A DNA stretch of 64,000 nt from Alopecurus myosuroides (GCA_028641055.1 CM054059.1:433136332-433200331); one strand, 5' to 3'. Shown: positions 1-10,998, counted from the first letter of the stretch. Numbers and translations are program-made. Notes: generated by a model from the letters alone, not told the origin.

Positions 1-61
1 ATCGTAACATAGATACTACCTGGGACAAGCCCCAAACACGCTCAAGCAGGAGCAAATCGAT

Positions 62-578
62 TTAGATCTGGCCGAGCTCCCCTGCTTTCTTGGCCATCAC
101 TTCGAAATCGCCGCGGATGAGATCAGCTTCCTGGTCTTGCATCTGAATCTTATTCCAGAGTTGTTCCATCTTCCTACACAAGTCATGGTTGACCGGCAAA
201 ATCTCAGCCATGCTGGTAGCAGCCCTCAAAGCTCTCTCCTTCTGCTCCAGCTTGAGCCCACAATATTTGATCTCCCGCTTGGCATTCGCGAGGATCTCTT
301 TCGCGGTCCTGGCTATGTCCTAGTTCTGGATTTCGATCTGCCACATGGTGACCTTGGCATCTAGAACCTTCCTCGAAAGGAAACTGTTATCCAGGACTAA
401 ACCAGGTTTCTCAGTGCAACAACCGACCCTGTAGGAACTTTTGTAAGAAGATGCATGAAAAAATCCAAAAGGTGGAATAAAAAAAATGAATGTTTGTACG
501 TTGAAACAAATACCCGGCTGCTAGGGAATCCTCGGTCCTCCTCTTCTTAGACGTAGAGGAGATCGGTGAAGACGACAT
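62..578 (-). pseudogene. Two-exon coiled-coil gene of the outer CACTA (broken)
   Basis: The start is ATG at 578-576. Exon 1 (578-514) encodes a Ser-rich N-terminus with a basic run SKKRRTED that could be a nuclear localisation signal. A GT donor at 513 and AG acceptor at 429-430 remove 85 bp and keep the frame. Exon 2 (428-62) is rich in Lys, Glu, Gln, Leu and Met and should form a coiled coil. A TAG at 322-320 interrupts it, after which the frame stays open to a stop near 62. It resembles in design, though not clearly in sequence, the intact gene at 58787-59410: a short basic first exon, one small intron and a coiled-coil second exon. I know no function; a nuclear role in transposition is a guess. 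Confidence 0.5.
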
Positions 579-861
579 CGTTGGTGAGAAAGAGAGGAGG
601 AAGCAAAGTGATTTTGGCGTGAGGAACGAGAGGAGAAAGAAGAGATAAAATGCAGGCATGTTAAAGTGGCGATATTAACTCAGTTGCAACTGCACTGCTG
701 ACACGCATGTGGAAGTGGAGACGACAAACTGCATTCACTCCTCCCACGCTGGGATTAACCCACCTTTTAATCATGTACTATACGTTGTATTGGAAGCTTG
801 GCACGTTCAAGTTGTGTTGGCATGTAGGCACACTCGAGGGGTACATACATGGACGACATTC
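579..861. other. Spacer: 5' leader of the coiled-coil gene and unassigned DNA
   Basis: The first ~80 bases upstream of the ATG (579-660) are pyrimidine-rich on the minus strand, as expected of a leader. The rest, up to the first recognisable satellite monomer near 862, shows no gene or repeat that I can name. Confidence 0.4.
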
Positions 862-3650
862 GAAACCACAACACATGGTATGCCAAGGGACTAGGGTTTT
901 TTCGGAGAGGGGCTCCGGAGCGTCTGAATGCCACCACAGCACATGGTATGTGATACCATGTGTGTTAGAGTGTGGCATGGGTCTTGGATGCAAAATATTC
1001 CCTAACTCCTTGTGTTAGGGCTTCATTGGCGTCAGATTCTCTCTAGCGGGTTCCACGACTACTTAGAGTCCGAAACTCCCGGATCTGACAGAACGGGGGG
1101 AGTCTTGCCAAGAGGTTGGCCCTACCATTTATTTGGGTGTTCCTTGGGCCTAATCTAACACAACCAAGCAATTTGTTCCACCTTTCCATCCCCTTCCGGC
1201 TCACATAGAGGGCCAGAATGGCAGTTCCGTCTTTTTCCCCAAGGGGCTAAGGTTTCTCCGACGAGGGGCTCCGGAGCGTATGTATGATGCCACAACACAT
1301 GGTATTCCATACCATGTGTTTTATAGTGTGGCATGTGTCTTGTATGAACAAGATTGCCTCACTCTCTGTGGTAGGGCTTCACCGGCGTCGGATTCTCTCT
1401 GGCGGGTTCCAGGACTACTTAGAGCCGAAGCTTCCGGATCTAGCATAACGGGGGGAATCTTGCCAAGAGGTGGGCCCTAACATTGTCTTTGGTGTTCCTT
1501 GGACCTAACCTAACAAAACCAAGCAATTGGTTCCACTTTTCTACCCCCTTCCGGCTCATGTACGCAGATAGGCCAGAATGGTAGTTCCGTCTTTTTCCCC
1601 AACGGGGCTAGGATTTCCCCGGGGAGGGGCTCCGGAGCGTCTGAATGCCACCAAAGCACCTGGTATTCCATACCATTTGTGTTAGAGTGTGGAATTGGTC
1701 TTGTATGCCAAATATTTCCTCACTATCTGTGTTAGGGCTTCACCGGCGTCGTATTCTCTCTAGCGGGTTCCACGACTACTTAGAGCCCGCGAAACTCCCC
1801 GATCTGACAGAACGAGGCGGGTCTTTCCAAGAGGTTGGCCCTACAATTTAATTGGGTTTTCGTTGGGTCTAATATAACACAACCAAGCAATTGGTTCCAC
1901 CTTGCTACCCCCTTCCGGCTCACGTAGAGGGCCAGAACGACAGTTCCGTCTTTTCCCCAAGGGGCTAAGGTTTCTCCGAAGAGGGGCTCCGGAGCGTTTA
2001 AATGCCACCACACCACATGGTATGCCATACCATGTGTGTTTCCATACCATGTGTTATAGAGTGTGGCTATTTCCTTGGATGACCATGATTCACTCACTCT
2101 CTTTATTAGGGCTTCACCGGCGTCGGATTCTCTTTGGCGGGTTCCAGGACTACTTAGAGCCAAAACTCCCGGATCTGGCGGAACGGGGGAAATCTTGCCA
2201 AGAGGAGGGACCTAGCATTGTGTTTGGTGTTACATGGACCTAAAATAACACAACCAAGAAATCGGTTCCACTTTTCTAACCCTTTCCGGCTCATGTACGC
2301 GAAGAAGCCAGAAAGTTAGTACCGGCTTTCTCCGCAACGGGGCTAGGGTTTCCCCTGAGAGGGGCTCCGGAGTGTATGAATGCCACCACAGAATATGGTA
2401 TGCCATACCGTATGTGTTATAGTGTGGCATGGGTCTTGGATGCCAAATATTCCCTCACTCTCTATGTTAGGGCTTCACCGGCGTCAGATTCTCTCTAGCG
2501 GGTTCCGCGACTACTTAGAGCCCGAAACTCCCGGATCTGGCAGAATGGGGGAAATCTTGCCAGAGGTTGGCCCTACCATTGAATTGGTTGTTCACTGGGC
2601 CAAATATAACACAACCAAGCAATTGGTTCCACCTTTCTACCCCCCTTCCGGCTCACGTAGAGGGGCCATAACGGCAGTTCTGTCTTTTTCCCCAAGGGGC
2701 TATGGTTTCTCCTCACAGGGACTCCGGAGCGTCTGAATGACACCACAACACATGGTATGCACTACCATGTATTTTAGAGTGTGGAAAGTGTCTTGGATGA
2801 CCAAGATTCCCTCACTATCTTTGTTAGGGCTTCGACAGCGTCGAATTCTCTCTGGCGGGTTCCGAGACTACTTAGAGCCGAAACTCCCGGATCTGGCAGA
2901 ACAGAGGGAATCTTGCCAAGAGGTGGGACCTAACATTTTCTTTGGTATTCTTTGGAACTAACCTAACACAACCAAGAAATTGTTTCCAATTTTCTACCCC
3001 CTTCCAGCTCATGTACGCGGAGAGGCCACAACGATAGTTCTGTCTTTTTCCCCAACGGGGCTAGGGTTTCCCCGCAGAGGGGCTCCAGAGCGTATGAATG
3101 CCACCACAGCGCATGGTATGCCATACCATGTGTGTTAGAGTGTGGCATGGGTCTTTTATGGGAAATGTTCCCTCACTGTATTAGGGCTTCACCGGCGTCG
3201 GATACTCTCTAGCGGGTTCCACGACTACCTAGAGCCCAAAACTCCCAGATCTGACAGAACGGGGAGAATATTGCTAAGAGATTGGCCCTAACATTGACTT
3301 TAGTGTTTCTTGGGCCTATTATAACACAACCAAGCAATTGTTGCACCTTTCTACCCACTTTCGGCTCACGTAGAGGAGCCAGAACGACAGTCCCATCTTT
3401 TTCCCCAAGGGACTAAGGTTTCTCCGAAGAGGGGCTCCGGAGCGTCTAAATGATTCCACAAAACATGGTATGACGTACCATGTGTGTTAGAGTGTGGCAC
3501 GTGTCTTAGATGACCAAGATTCCCTAACTCTATGTGTTAGGGCTTCACCTGCGTCGGATTCTATCTGGCGGGTTGCATGACTACTTAGAGCCTAAACTCC
3601 GGGATCTGGCGGAACGGGGGGTATCTTGCCAAGAGGTGGGACCTAACATT
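862..3650 (+). repeat. ~360-bp satellite array, left block
   Basis: Monomers of about 356-374 bp repeat head to tail. The marker phrase GGCTTCACCGGCGTC recurs near 1376, 1737, 2111, 2472, 2830, 3186 and 3542. Two variants alternate strictly: type A reads AGCGGGTTCCACGACT and ends its next segment 'TTGGCCCTACCATT'; type B reads GGCGGGTTCCAGGACT and ends 'GGACCTAACATT'. The array is therefore a two-monomer higher-order repeat of about 720 bp. Short frames of 60-130 codons within it are by-products of the repeat. The block stops mid-monomer at 3650, where a CACTA element is inserted. Confidence 0.9.
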
Positions 3651-3663
3651 CACTAGTGGAAAC
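3651..3663 (+). repeat. CACTA 5' terminal repeat with ATT target site
   Basis: CACTAGTGGAAAC directly follows the satellite sequence ...CCTAACATT. The satellite consensus continues ATTG here, so the 3 bases ATT fit a CACTA target duplication. The partner copy on the right was not found. Confidence 0.85.
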
Positions 3664-3689
3664 AACCCCTTTCGTTCAGGGCCAGAAAA

Positions 3690-3915
3690 GGCATTTGTCC
3701 CGGTTGCATCAAAATTCGGGACAAATGCTACGCATTGGTCTCGGTTTGTGCGCCCGAGGCAGCAGAAATCACCTGAGGGCATCGGTCCCGGTTCGTAAGG
3801 AGGCATTGGTCCCGGTTTGTGGCATGAACCGGGACCAATGCCACGCCACAGGCCACGTGGCACACGCATGGGCATTGGTCCCGGTTCATTCCACAAACCG
3901 AGACCAATGCCACCC
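3690..3915. repeat. CACTA subterminal hairpin repeats (GTCCCGGTT)
   Basis: Several direct and inverted copies of ATTGGTCCCGGTT lie here. Two foldbacks are clear: 3802-3842 (16-bp arms GGCATTGGTCCCGGTT and its complement, 9-nt loop) and 3871-3911 (same arms, one mismatch). Subterminal repeats of CACTA elements are the usual binding sites of the TNPA-type protein; that role here is inferred. Confidence 0.8.
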
Positions 3916-4208
3916 CTCCCCCTACATATACTGCCTCACAACCCCCCTTCCATCTTTTTTTTGCTTGGAGGAGTGAGAGAGGTGGGTGCTAGTGTGTGTT
4001 ATTTTACTATGCACACGAGGTGTTCGACGAAATACCCGAGCCACACATAAGCTCACTGCAAATGGTTTGTTCGACCGAGGTTAACAAACTTATCTTTTTC
4101 AAATGTAATTGATACATAATTAAGTAATATTTGTCGATGTACTGTGGTCATTTCTCTATTGAATATGTTATTGTAATGTTTTTTGATAAACTTAAGTATA
4201 CGATGCAG

Positions 4209-7200
4209 ATGGATGCACGGCAGCGATGGATGTACGGTGACCGACGCACTTCCGAGTATATGGTAGGCCTGAATGCATTTCTCGCTGTAGCTCAGGCGAA
4301 CAAAGATAATGGCTGTATGTGTTGATTGTCGGAACGTCAGGGAGCACTCTTCCTCGAGAATCCTTCACGACCACCTACTTCGGAGTGGTTTCATGCGCAG
4401 CTATAATTGCTGGACCAAGCATGGAGAAAGATGGGTTGTGATGGAAGACAATGAATAAGAAGAAGAAGATCATTTATTCCCTGAATAAGGTGATACTGCA
4501 ATGGAAGACAATGCAGAAGAAGGAGGTGATCAAGAACAGGCTTCAGAAGAGCCCGATGATGATCTTGGCCGAATTATTGCTGATGCAAGGGAAGACTGTG
4601 AAAGTGAATTGGAGAGGTTGAAGCTGGACAACATGTTACAGGATCACAAAAAGTTGTTGTAACCAAATTGCGAAGATGGCAGCACAAAGCTCGGTACCAC
4701 ACTGGAGTTGCTAAAATGGAAGGCACAGAACAGTGTGACTGACAAGGCATTTGACAATTTACTTCAACTAATGAAGCCGAAGCTTCCAACGGATAACGAA
4801 TTGCCTGAGAGTACGTACGAAGCAAAGAAAGCTCTCTGCCCTCTAGGATTATATGTGCAGAAGATACATGCATGCATTAATGACTGCATCCTCTACCGCG
4901 GTGAGAAGTACGAGAATTTGGATGAATGTCCGGTATGCACTGCACTGCGGTATAAGATCAGAGCAGATGACCCTGGTGATGTTGACGGCGAGGCCCCCGT
5001 AAGAGGGTTCCTGCAAAGGTGATGTGGTATGATCCTATAATACCCCATTTGAAACGTCTGTTTAGAAACAAAGAGCATGCTAGGTTGTTGCGATGGCACA
5101 AAGAAGACCGTAAGAAATACGGGAAGTTGAGACACCCCGCCGATGGATCGCAGTGGAGAAAGATCGAGAGAGACTTCCCGGACTTTACAGGAGAGGCGAG
5201 AAACTTATGGTTTGGTCTAAGTACAGATGGCTTTAATCCTTTTGGGGAGCAGATCTCCAATCATACCACCTGGCCCGTGACTCTATGTATGTACAACCTT
5301 CCTCCTTGGTTGTGCATGAAGCGCAAGTTCATTATGATGCCAGTTCTCATCCAAGGCCCAAGGCAACTGGCAACGACATTGATGTGTATCTAAGGCCATT
5401 AGTGGAAGAACTCTTACAATTGTGGGGTAAACCAGGTGTACGTTTAAGGGATGAGAACGAACAAAAGTCATTTGACCTAAGGGCGTTGCTTTTCGTAACC
5501 ATCAATGATTGGCCTGCTCTTAGTAACATGTCCGGACATACAAACAAGGGATACAATGCATGCACACACTATTTAGATAAGAATGACAGTGTTTATTTGG
5601 ATAAATGTAAAAAAGTTGTATACCTGGGGCATCGTAGATTTCTTCCGATCAAGCATCCCTTAAGAAAGAAAGGAGGGAAGCATTTCAGAGGTGAGGCAGA
5701 TAGCCGGAAGAAGCCTGACCTCCGTAGTGGTAATGATTTATTCGATATGGTCAAGGACCTAAAAGTAATCTTTGGGAAGGGTGATGGCAGCCAACCTGTT
5801 TCGAACGGCCCTGATAAGCGCTCACCCATGTGGAAGAAGAAATCTATATTTTGGGAGCTACCCTATTGGAAAGTTCTAGAGGTCCGGTCTTCAATCGACG
5901 TGATGCACGTGGCAAAGAATCTGTGCGTCAACCTGCTATGCTTCCTGGGCGTGTATGGGAAGTCAAAAGATATGCCAGAAGCACGGGAGGACCAGCAACG
6001 TATGAAAGACCCAAGCAACAAGCACACGGATACATGGCGCGATTACTTAAGCAGCTACACTCTTACTAAAGCAGAGAAGGAAATATTTTTTGAAGTCCTT
6101 ACAGTATCAAGGTTCTATCTCGCTTCTCGTTGAATATAAATGGGATAATAAACATGGTAGAGAAAAAATTCTAAAACCTGAAGTCTCATGACTGCCACGT
6201 GATTATGACGCAGTTGCTTCCGATTGCATTGAGGGGGCTTCTACCGGAAAATGTTCGAGTACCCATTGTGAAGCTATGTGTATTCCTCAATGCAATATCT
6301 CAGAAGGTAATCGATCCAGAAATTCTGGCAAGATTACAGAGGGATGTGGTCCAGTGTCTTGTTAGTTTTGAGTTAGTGTTCCCACCATCCTTCTTCAACA
6401 TTATGACTCATCTCCTGGTTCACCTATGTGGAGAGATTCATATTCTCGGTCCGGTATTTCTACACAATATGTTCCCCTTTGAGAGGTTCATGGGAGTCTT
6501 GAAGAAATATGTTCATAACCGTGCTAGGCCAGAAGGAAGCATCTCGAAGGGCTATGGAACAGAGGAGGTCATTGGATTCTGTGTTGAATTTATTCCTGAC
6601 CTTAAGATGATTGGTGTTCCTGAATCGCGGCATGAGGGGAGACTGAGGGGAAAAGTAACGCTAGGAAAGAAAACAATGATACATAGGGACGGGCATTATT
6701 TCACTAAAGCACACTACACAGTTCTACAAAATTCCATCTTCGTGGCTCCGTATCTCGAGGAACACAAGAATATTGTACGCTCCACAAACCCGGGGAAGGA
6801 TGACTCATGGATTAAACGCAAACACATGGAGACTTTCGGAAGTTGGTTGCAAACACATCTTATAAATGACACCACTGTTGAAGATCAGCTGTACATGTTG
6901 GCCGGGTCACCATCTTCGACTATTGGGAGTTTTTAAGGGTACGAGATAAATGGGAATACATTTTACATGATCTCCCAAGATAAGAAGAGCACCAACCAAA
7001 ACAGTGGTGTCCGGTTTGATACAACAAACGAGAATGGAAAAAATGACACATACGATGGTTACATAGAGGAGATATAGGAACTTGACTATGGACCTTCTTT
7101 TAAGGTCCCTATGTTCAAGTGCAAATGGGTCAACCTGAATGGAGAAGGGGTAAAAGTAGACCCGCTTTACAGAATGACAACAGTGGATCTCAACAATATT

Positions 7201-7579
7201 TGTTACAATGACGAACCATTCGTCCTAGCCAATGATGTGGCTCGGGTCTTGTATGTGAAGGACATGTCCTCCAGACCGAAAAAAGAAAAAAAATAAGCAA
7301 ACAAATACATCATTCGATGAGCCGAAGCGTCACATAGTTCTTTCAGGGAAAAGAAACATCATGGGAATCGAGGACACGACAAACATGTCAGAAGATTGTA
7401 ATAAGTTTGTTGAAATTCCACCCTTCACAGTGAAAGCTGACCCAACCATCCCGTTAAATAATGAAGATGCTCCATGGTTACGGCCAAAGCGATCATAAGC
7501 AAGGGACAAGGGTTCATGGACCATCTCTACACGAAGAAAATTCAGAAAATTAGATAGGGATGTTGTTGGTGATGTGTAA
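4209..7579 (+). pseudogene. TNP2-type CACTA transposase, decayed
   Basis: An AG acceptor ending TACGATGCAG precedes ATG at 4209. Domains run in the order usual for TNP2 proteins. The N-terminal transposase-associated domain (RWMYGDRR...EYMVGLNAFL) is followed by the tnp2 core (about 4700-6130; KALCPLGLYVQKIHACINDC, WYDPIIPHLKRLF, SSIDVMHVAKNLCVNLL). Next come a DUF4218-like region (6199-6640; LPIALRGLLP, HNMFPFERFMGVLKKYVHNR) and a DUF4216-like region (about 6940-7296), with a short tail to a TAA at 7577-7579. Stops and frame changes occur around 4324, 4660, 5020, 5380, 6133, 6936 and 7296, so no full-length transposase can be made. The protein would cut and join CACTA ends in the nucleus. 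Confidence 0.88.
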
Positions 7580-7774
7580 TAATAAACGTGGAATACATGA
7601 TTATAGTTCTGTTGAAAAAGTGTTCACAAAAATTGTCGCACCGGCGCTCGCGCCCATATTGCACACAAACATGCATCTTGGATAGATAAAAAAAGCAGTA
7701 CATAATGGCAAGAGTGGATCTAAACCTAAACGGAGAGCATAGATCTACATAATGGCAAGACTGGATCTGATTTG

Positions 7775-8320
7775 CTAGTCATACTCCCTCCTAGGCCTAT
7801 AGTACTCCGACTCGTAGTCGTCGTAGTCGCCGCCGTCGTCGTCACTATCGTCGGACGGTGCTCTGGACTCCCTCGGAGGATCACGACACCAGGACTGGGC
7901 GTGAGGGTAGCGCAGGCGGGGGTTATCGCCAACCCTGATGTAGTTCATGACGCTCTGAAGAGTCTGTCCTCCGTCCCACCACAGCTGACGACCGGCCTCG
8001 TTGAAGTTCGAAGGAGGCGGGCCGTTCTCCTCGTACCTGGCAAGCGCATTCTCACGCCGATTAATGAAGAAGGCGTACCAAGTAGGGCGGTAGTCAGGAT
8101 TCCAACTAGGATTCCTCCGCTGCTCCAACGTGAGCTCGTGGTAGTAGTGGCTCGTGATGGCCGCCCGACGCGCCACACCTTGAGGAAGAGGAGGGACCGG
8201 CACTTCTCCGGCGCTCAGCATCCAACCGGTGGAAACGTTGTAGCCGGGCGGGCAGGGGTAGTTCGAGGCGGAAAGTGCCTCCGCCTGGAGGAAGGTTAGA
8301 GTGGGTACGGTAGAATCCAT
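7775..8320 (-). CDS. CACTA-associated ORF, 181 codons, unknown function
   Basis: One uninterrupted frame starts at ATG 8320-8318. It encodes a protein with an N-terminal segment PPGYNVSTGWMLSAGEVPVP, a basic, aromatic-rich middle (WNPDYRPTWYAFFINRRE, LWWDGGQTLQSVMNYI) and an acidic, Tyr- and Asp-rich tail (DDSDDDGGDYDDYESEYYRP). A TATA-like sequence lies about 55 bp upstream. It converges on the TNP2 gene, leaving a ~195-bp gap. I recognise the type as an accessory ORF seen beside TNP2 genes of grass CACTA elements, but do not know its function. Mixed acidic and basic parts would suit a DNA- or protein-binding partner, which is speculation. It is notable for being open while TNP2 next door is broken. 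Confidence 0.6.
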   Translation of the reverse strand: MDSTVPTLTFLQAEALSASNYPCPPGYNVSTGWMLSAGEVPVPPLPQGVARRAAITSHYYHELTLEQRRNPSWNPDYRPTWYAFFINRRENALARYEENGPPPSNFNEAGRQLWWDGGQTLQSVMNYIRVGDNPRLRYPHAQSWCRDPPRESRAPSDDSDDDGGDYDDYESEYYRPRREYD

Positions 8321-8373
8321 GAGAGAGTGGTGACTTTATATGTGTTAATGCCAATGGTGTGGCAATGCATACA

Positions 8374-8381
8374 TATATATA
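8374..8381 (-). promoter_or_regulatory. TATA box for the 181-codon ORF
   Basis: TATATATA on the minus strand lies about 55 bp upstream of the ATG at 8320, a plausible core promoter for that ORF. Confidence 0.45.
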
Positions 8382-8394
8382 GTGAGAAGAAAAC

Positions 8395-8540
8395 AGATCC
8401 CTTTTGTCCCGACCTGTTTTACCAACCGAGACGAAATGGTTCGGGTTTCGTTGGGAAACGGATCGTCCCTTTAGTCCCGGCATGTTTTACCAACCGGGAC
8501 GAAATGGTTAGGATTTCGTTCGGACAAATCGGTAAGAATC
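8395..8540. repeat. Internal repeat of the CACTA: GTCCCG / CGGGAC motifs
   Basis: Two diverged copies of a ~80-bp unit lie in tandem. Each contains TTTAGTCCCG or TTTTGTCCCG, GTTTTACCAACCG(G/A)GACGAAATGGTT and TTTCGTT. They resemble the subterminal repeats at 3690-3915 but are not followed by an element end. Confidence 0.6.
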
Positions 8541-8700
8541 ACACGGATCGTGTGTTTCTATCAAGCGCTTGTGAGTTGTTGGATCAGGGGTATGTTTCTT
8601 TCGAGCGGTTGTGAGCTGTTTGGATTAGGGGCGTTTCTTAACCGTTGGATCAAAACCCTAGCACAACACTTTTTGAGCCAGAGGACCCTATATATAGCCC
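8541..8700. other. Unassigned spacer
   Basis: I see no gene here. A short duplicated phrase (TTTCTATCAAGCGCTTGTGAG and TTTCTTTCGAGCGGTTGTGAG) lies near 8552-8612, and a TATATATAG lies near 8691 before the tandem repeat. Confidence 0.3.
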
Positions 8701-9520
8701 ACCTTCATACACCAGTCAGTTCATCGACCAAATACAAGTCATCCGGATTCGCCAGCATACGTCCTGCCGTGCATTTGGTATGCATATATGCACTCAGTAG
8801 CCACGGCAGAGCTGTATGCTGGCGATACCGATTGTTTTGTTCTACATCCCCCTTTAAGGATTGATACATCATTCAGTTCATCAACCAAATACAAATCATC
8901 CGGATTCGCCATCATACGTCCTGCCGTGCATTTGGTATGCATATATGCACTCAGTAGCCACGACAGGGCTGTAAGTTTGCGATACCGATTGTTTTGTTCT
9001 ATACATCCCCCTTTAAGGTTTGATACATCATTCAGTTCATCGACCAAATACAAATCATCCGGATTCGCCATCATACGTCTTGTCGTGCATTTGGTATGCA
9101 TATATGCACTCAGTAGCCACAGCAGGGCTGTATGATGGCGATACCGATTGTTTTGTTCTACATCCCCCTTTAAGGTTTGATACATCATTCAGTTCATCGA
9201 CCAAATACATATCATCCGGATTCTCCATCATACGTCCGAACATTCTTTTGATATGCATATATGCACTCAATAGCCACAGTCGGGTTGTATGATGGCGATA
9301 CCGATTGTTTTGTTCTACATCCCCCCTTGAAGGTTTGATACATCATTCAGTTCATCGACCGAATACAAATCACCCGGATCCGCCATCATACGTCCAATCG
9401 TTATTTTGATATGCATATATGCACTCAATAGCGACGGTCGGGCTGTATAATGGCGATAACGATTATTTTGTTCTACATCCCCCTTGAAGGTTCATCGACC
9501 GAATACAAATCACCCGGATG
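8701..9520 (+). repeat. ~158-bp tandem repeat, five to six copies
   Basis: The phrase CAGTTCATCGACC starts at 8717, 8874, 9033, 9190 and 9348, giving spacings of 157-159 bp. A shortened last copy lies near 9491. Each unit holds the 12-base palindrome TGCATATATGCA and the phrase GCGATACCGATTGTTTTGTTC. Divergence rises to the right. It lies inside the CACTA element. Confidence 0.9.
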
Positions 9521-9614
9521 CCTTCTATGCGACGAAACTATGTAAATGCATGGATCAACTGGTCTGAAGTGCACGTATTATAAATTTAACGTACCTTGTT
9601 CTGTATTTGAAACG

Positions 9615-10045
9615 TGTGGAGTTATTATTTGAAACATAAAGGATATAATGGAAAACATAAAGGAAATAATGGAAAACATAAAGGAAACAATAGAAAACAA
9701 AAAAGGTAACAACAGAATACAATAGAAAACATAAAGGAAAACAATAGAAAACATAAAGGAAACGAGAGAAAACAAAAGGAAACAAGAGAAAACAAAAAGG
9801 AAACAAGAGAAAAAACAAATAGAAAACATAAAGAAAACAATAGAAAACAAAATAAAACAAGAGAAAACAAAAAGAATACAAGAGAAAACAAAATAAAACA
9901 ATAGAAAACATAAAGGAAAACAATAAAAAACATAAAGGATACAATAGAAAAGAAAATAAAACAAGAAAAAAATAGAAAGGAAACAAAGAAACAAAATAAA
10001 ACATAAAGGAAAACAAAACAGAAAGGAAACAATAGAAAACAAAAA
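9615..10045 (+). repeat. Purine-rich simple repeat (AAACATAAAGGAAA-like)
   Basis: About 430 bp consist almost only of A and G plus scattered ACAT, built from irregular repeats of GGAAAACATAAA and AGAAAACAAAA. The Phe-rich open frames on the minus strand across it are composition artefacts. Confidence 0.85.
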
Positions 10046-10059
10046 ATAATTAAAAATAG

Positions 10060-10125
10060 GGCATTTGTCCCGTTTTTTGCAAACAACCGGGACGGATGCC
10101 CCCCAACGTGCGCCTTACACGTACC
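10060..10125. repeat. CACTA subterminal repeat cut by the gypsy insertion, left half
   Basis: GGGCATTTGTCCCG and CCGGGACGGATGCCCC form an inverted pair of the GTCCCGGTT class. The sequence breaks at GTACC (10121-10125), the target site of the gypsy element, and continues at 23581. Confidence 0.75.
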
Positions 10126-10981
10126 TGTCGTGGTGGTGTCACGGCGGATGCCATAGGATGGCTAAAGATGTGGGAACGATGGACGCTGGAGGTGCTCGGG
10201 GAGGGATCACGCAACGAGTAGCCGCGTGTGGGATGAATCAATCACTGCAAACAACAAGATCTACCCAGGTTGAGGGCCCTCGTGTGGAGGTAAAACCCCT
10301 ACTCCTGCCTTTCTCTCTTTATATTTGTGTCTCACCGAGTAGCCACAGTACAGTTTGGCCTACAGCCGGGTAGCCACCCTTCTCTCTAAGTAACGAGTAA
10401 GCTAAGTGTTCTCCCTAAAGACGCGACCCTCACACAGGAGGAGGCAGGGCACCTTATATACTGGTGCCCGGCCGGATACAGCCAAGGGGGAAAAGTACAA
10501 ACAGATGTCGACATAGTGTGCACACTGGACACTTCCAGCTTCCCGCTGACACCTTTGGCTTCCTGGTTTGTCTGGTGTGGAAAGTCGTTGTGCAAAACCA
10601 AGAAGCTGATCTGTTATCACTGCCACCGTCACAGGGTAGGCCCCCCTAACCTGCGACGCGCTGCCGACACCCTGGCGCGGATAAGCACGCGCTCTGCAGA
10701 TAAACAGTGCTCCAGTACGGACCCAGGATACTCGGGATCCTGTGTCAGAACGGCTCCTTTGACTTCTGGCCCGAGTAGGAAACCGCCATTTCTACCCGGA
10801 CCACTTCCTCTACCCGGAGGAGAATAACTTCCTTGATTCGTTCTCTTGGCCATCAATGTGTACCGCCGAGTAGCAGTCGACCGGGTAGCGAGTACCGGGT
10901 AGCCAACTACTCTGCCTAATGTCTCTTCTGATCTTGCCCTTAGCTCTTGCCTTTACCCTACTCGGGGGTAACCCCCCAACA
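10126..10981 (-). repeat. 3' LTR of gypsy element 1
   Basis: This copy is 856 bp, running TGTCGTGGTGG...CCCCCAACA on the plus strand. It matches 22776-23575 closely but has an extra ~56 bp around 10216-10273 (GTAGCCGCGTGTGGGATGAA...). On the minus strand it starts TGTTGGGGGGTTACCCC and carries a TATA box near 10454-10460. Imperfect TG...CA ends are present. Confidence 0.95.
10454..10460 (-). promoter_or_regulatory. LTR TATA box
   Basis: TATATAA on the minus strand within the 3' LTR; the same box is at 23048-23054 in the 5' LTR. Confidence 0.55.
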
Positions 10982-10998
10982 TTAGTCCCCGAAGCTGG
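10982..10998 (-). promoter_or_regulatory. Polypurine tract of gypsy element 1
   Basis: On the minus strand, CAGCTTCGGGGACTAA abuts the 3' LTR start. The GGGGACTA core matches the GGGGGCTAT at the same place in gypsy element 2. This is the expected plus-strand primer site. Confidence 0.6.

Larger units (their letters stand above)
3651..10125 (+). mobile_element. CACTA (En/Spm) element, TNP2 type, left part
   Basis: The element starts exactly at 3651 with CACTAGTGGAAAC, preceded by ATT (3648-3650), the expected 3-bp target. Inverted GTCCCGGTT subterminal repeats follow, then a TNP2-type transposase gene (4209-7579), a convergent partner ORF (7775-8320) and tandem repeats. A gypsy element is inserted after 10125, and GTCCCGGTT-type sequence resumes at 23581. 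I could not find the matching right terminus (GTTTCCACTAGTG) anywhere before the satellite resumes at about 25926, so the right end seems deleted or lost. It is also possible that 10060-10125 plus 23581 onward belongs to another CACTA fragment. Confidence 0.75.

Noticed and set aside
1780..2736. Frames of 110-130 codons in the satellite
   Set aside because: They recur with period ~360 bp, drift in and out of frame between monomers and resemble no protein family.
3802..3911. Hairpins considered as microRNA precursors
   Set aside because: The same GTCCCGGTT foldbacks recur at CACTA subterminal positions and are better explained as subterminal repeats.
9555..10086. Three overlapping ~150-codon Phe-rich minus-strand frames resembling membrane proteins
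   Set aside because: They are translations of the AAACATAAAGGAAA simple repeat. All three frames are open for compositional reasons, with no start context or conserved motif.
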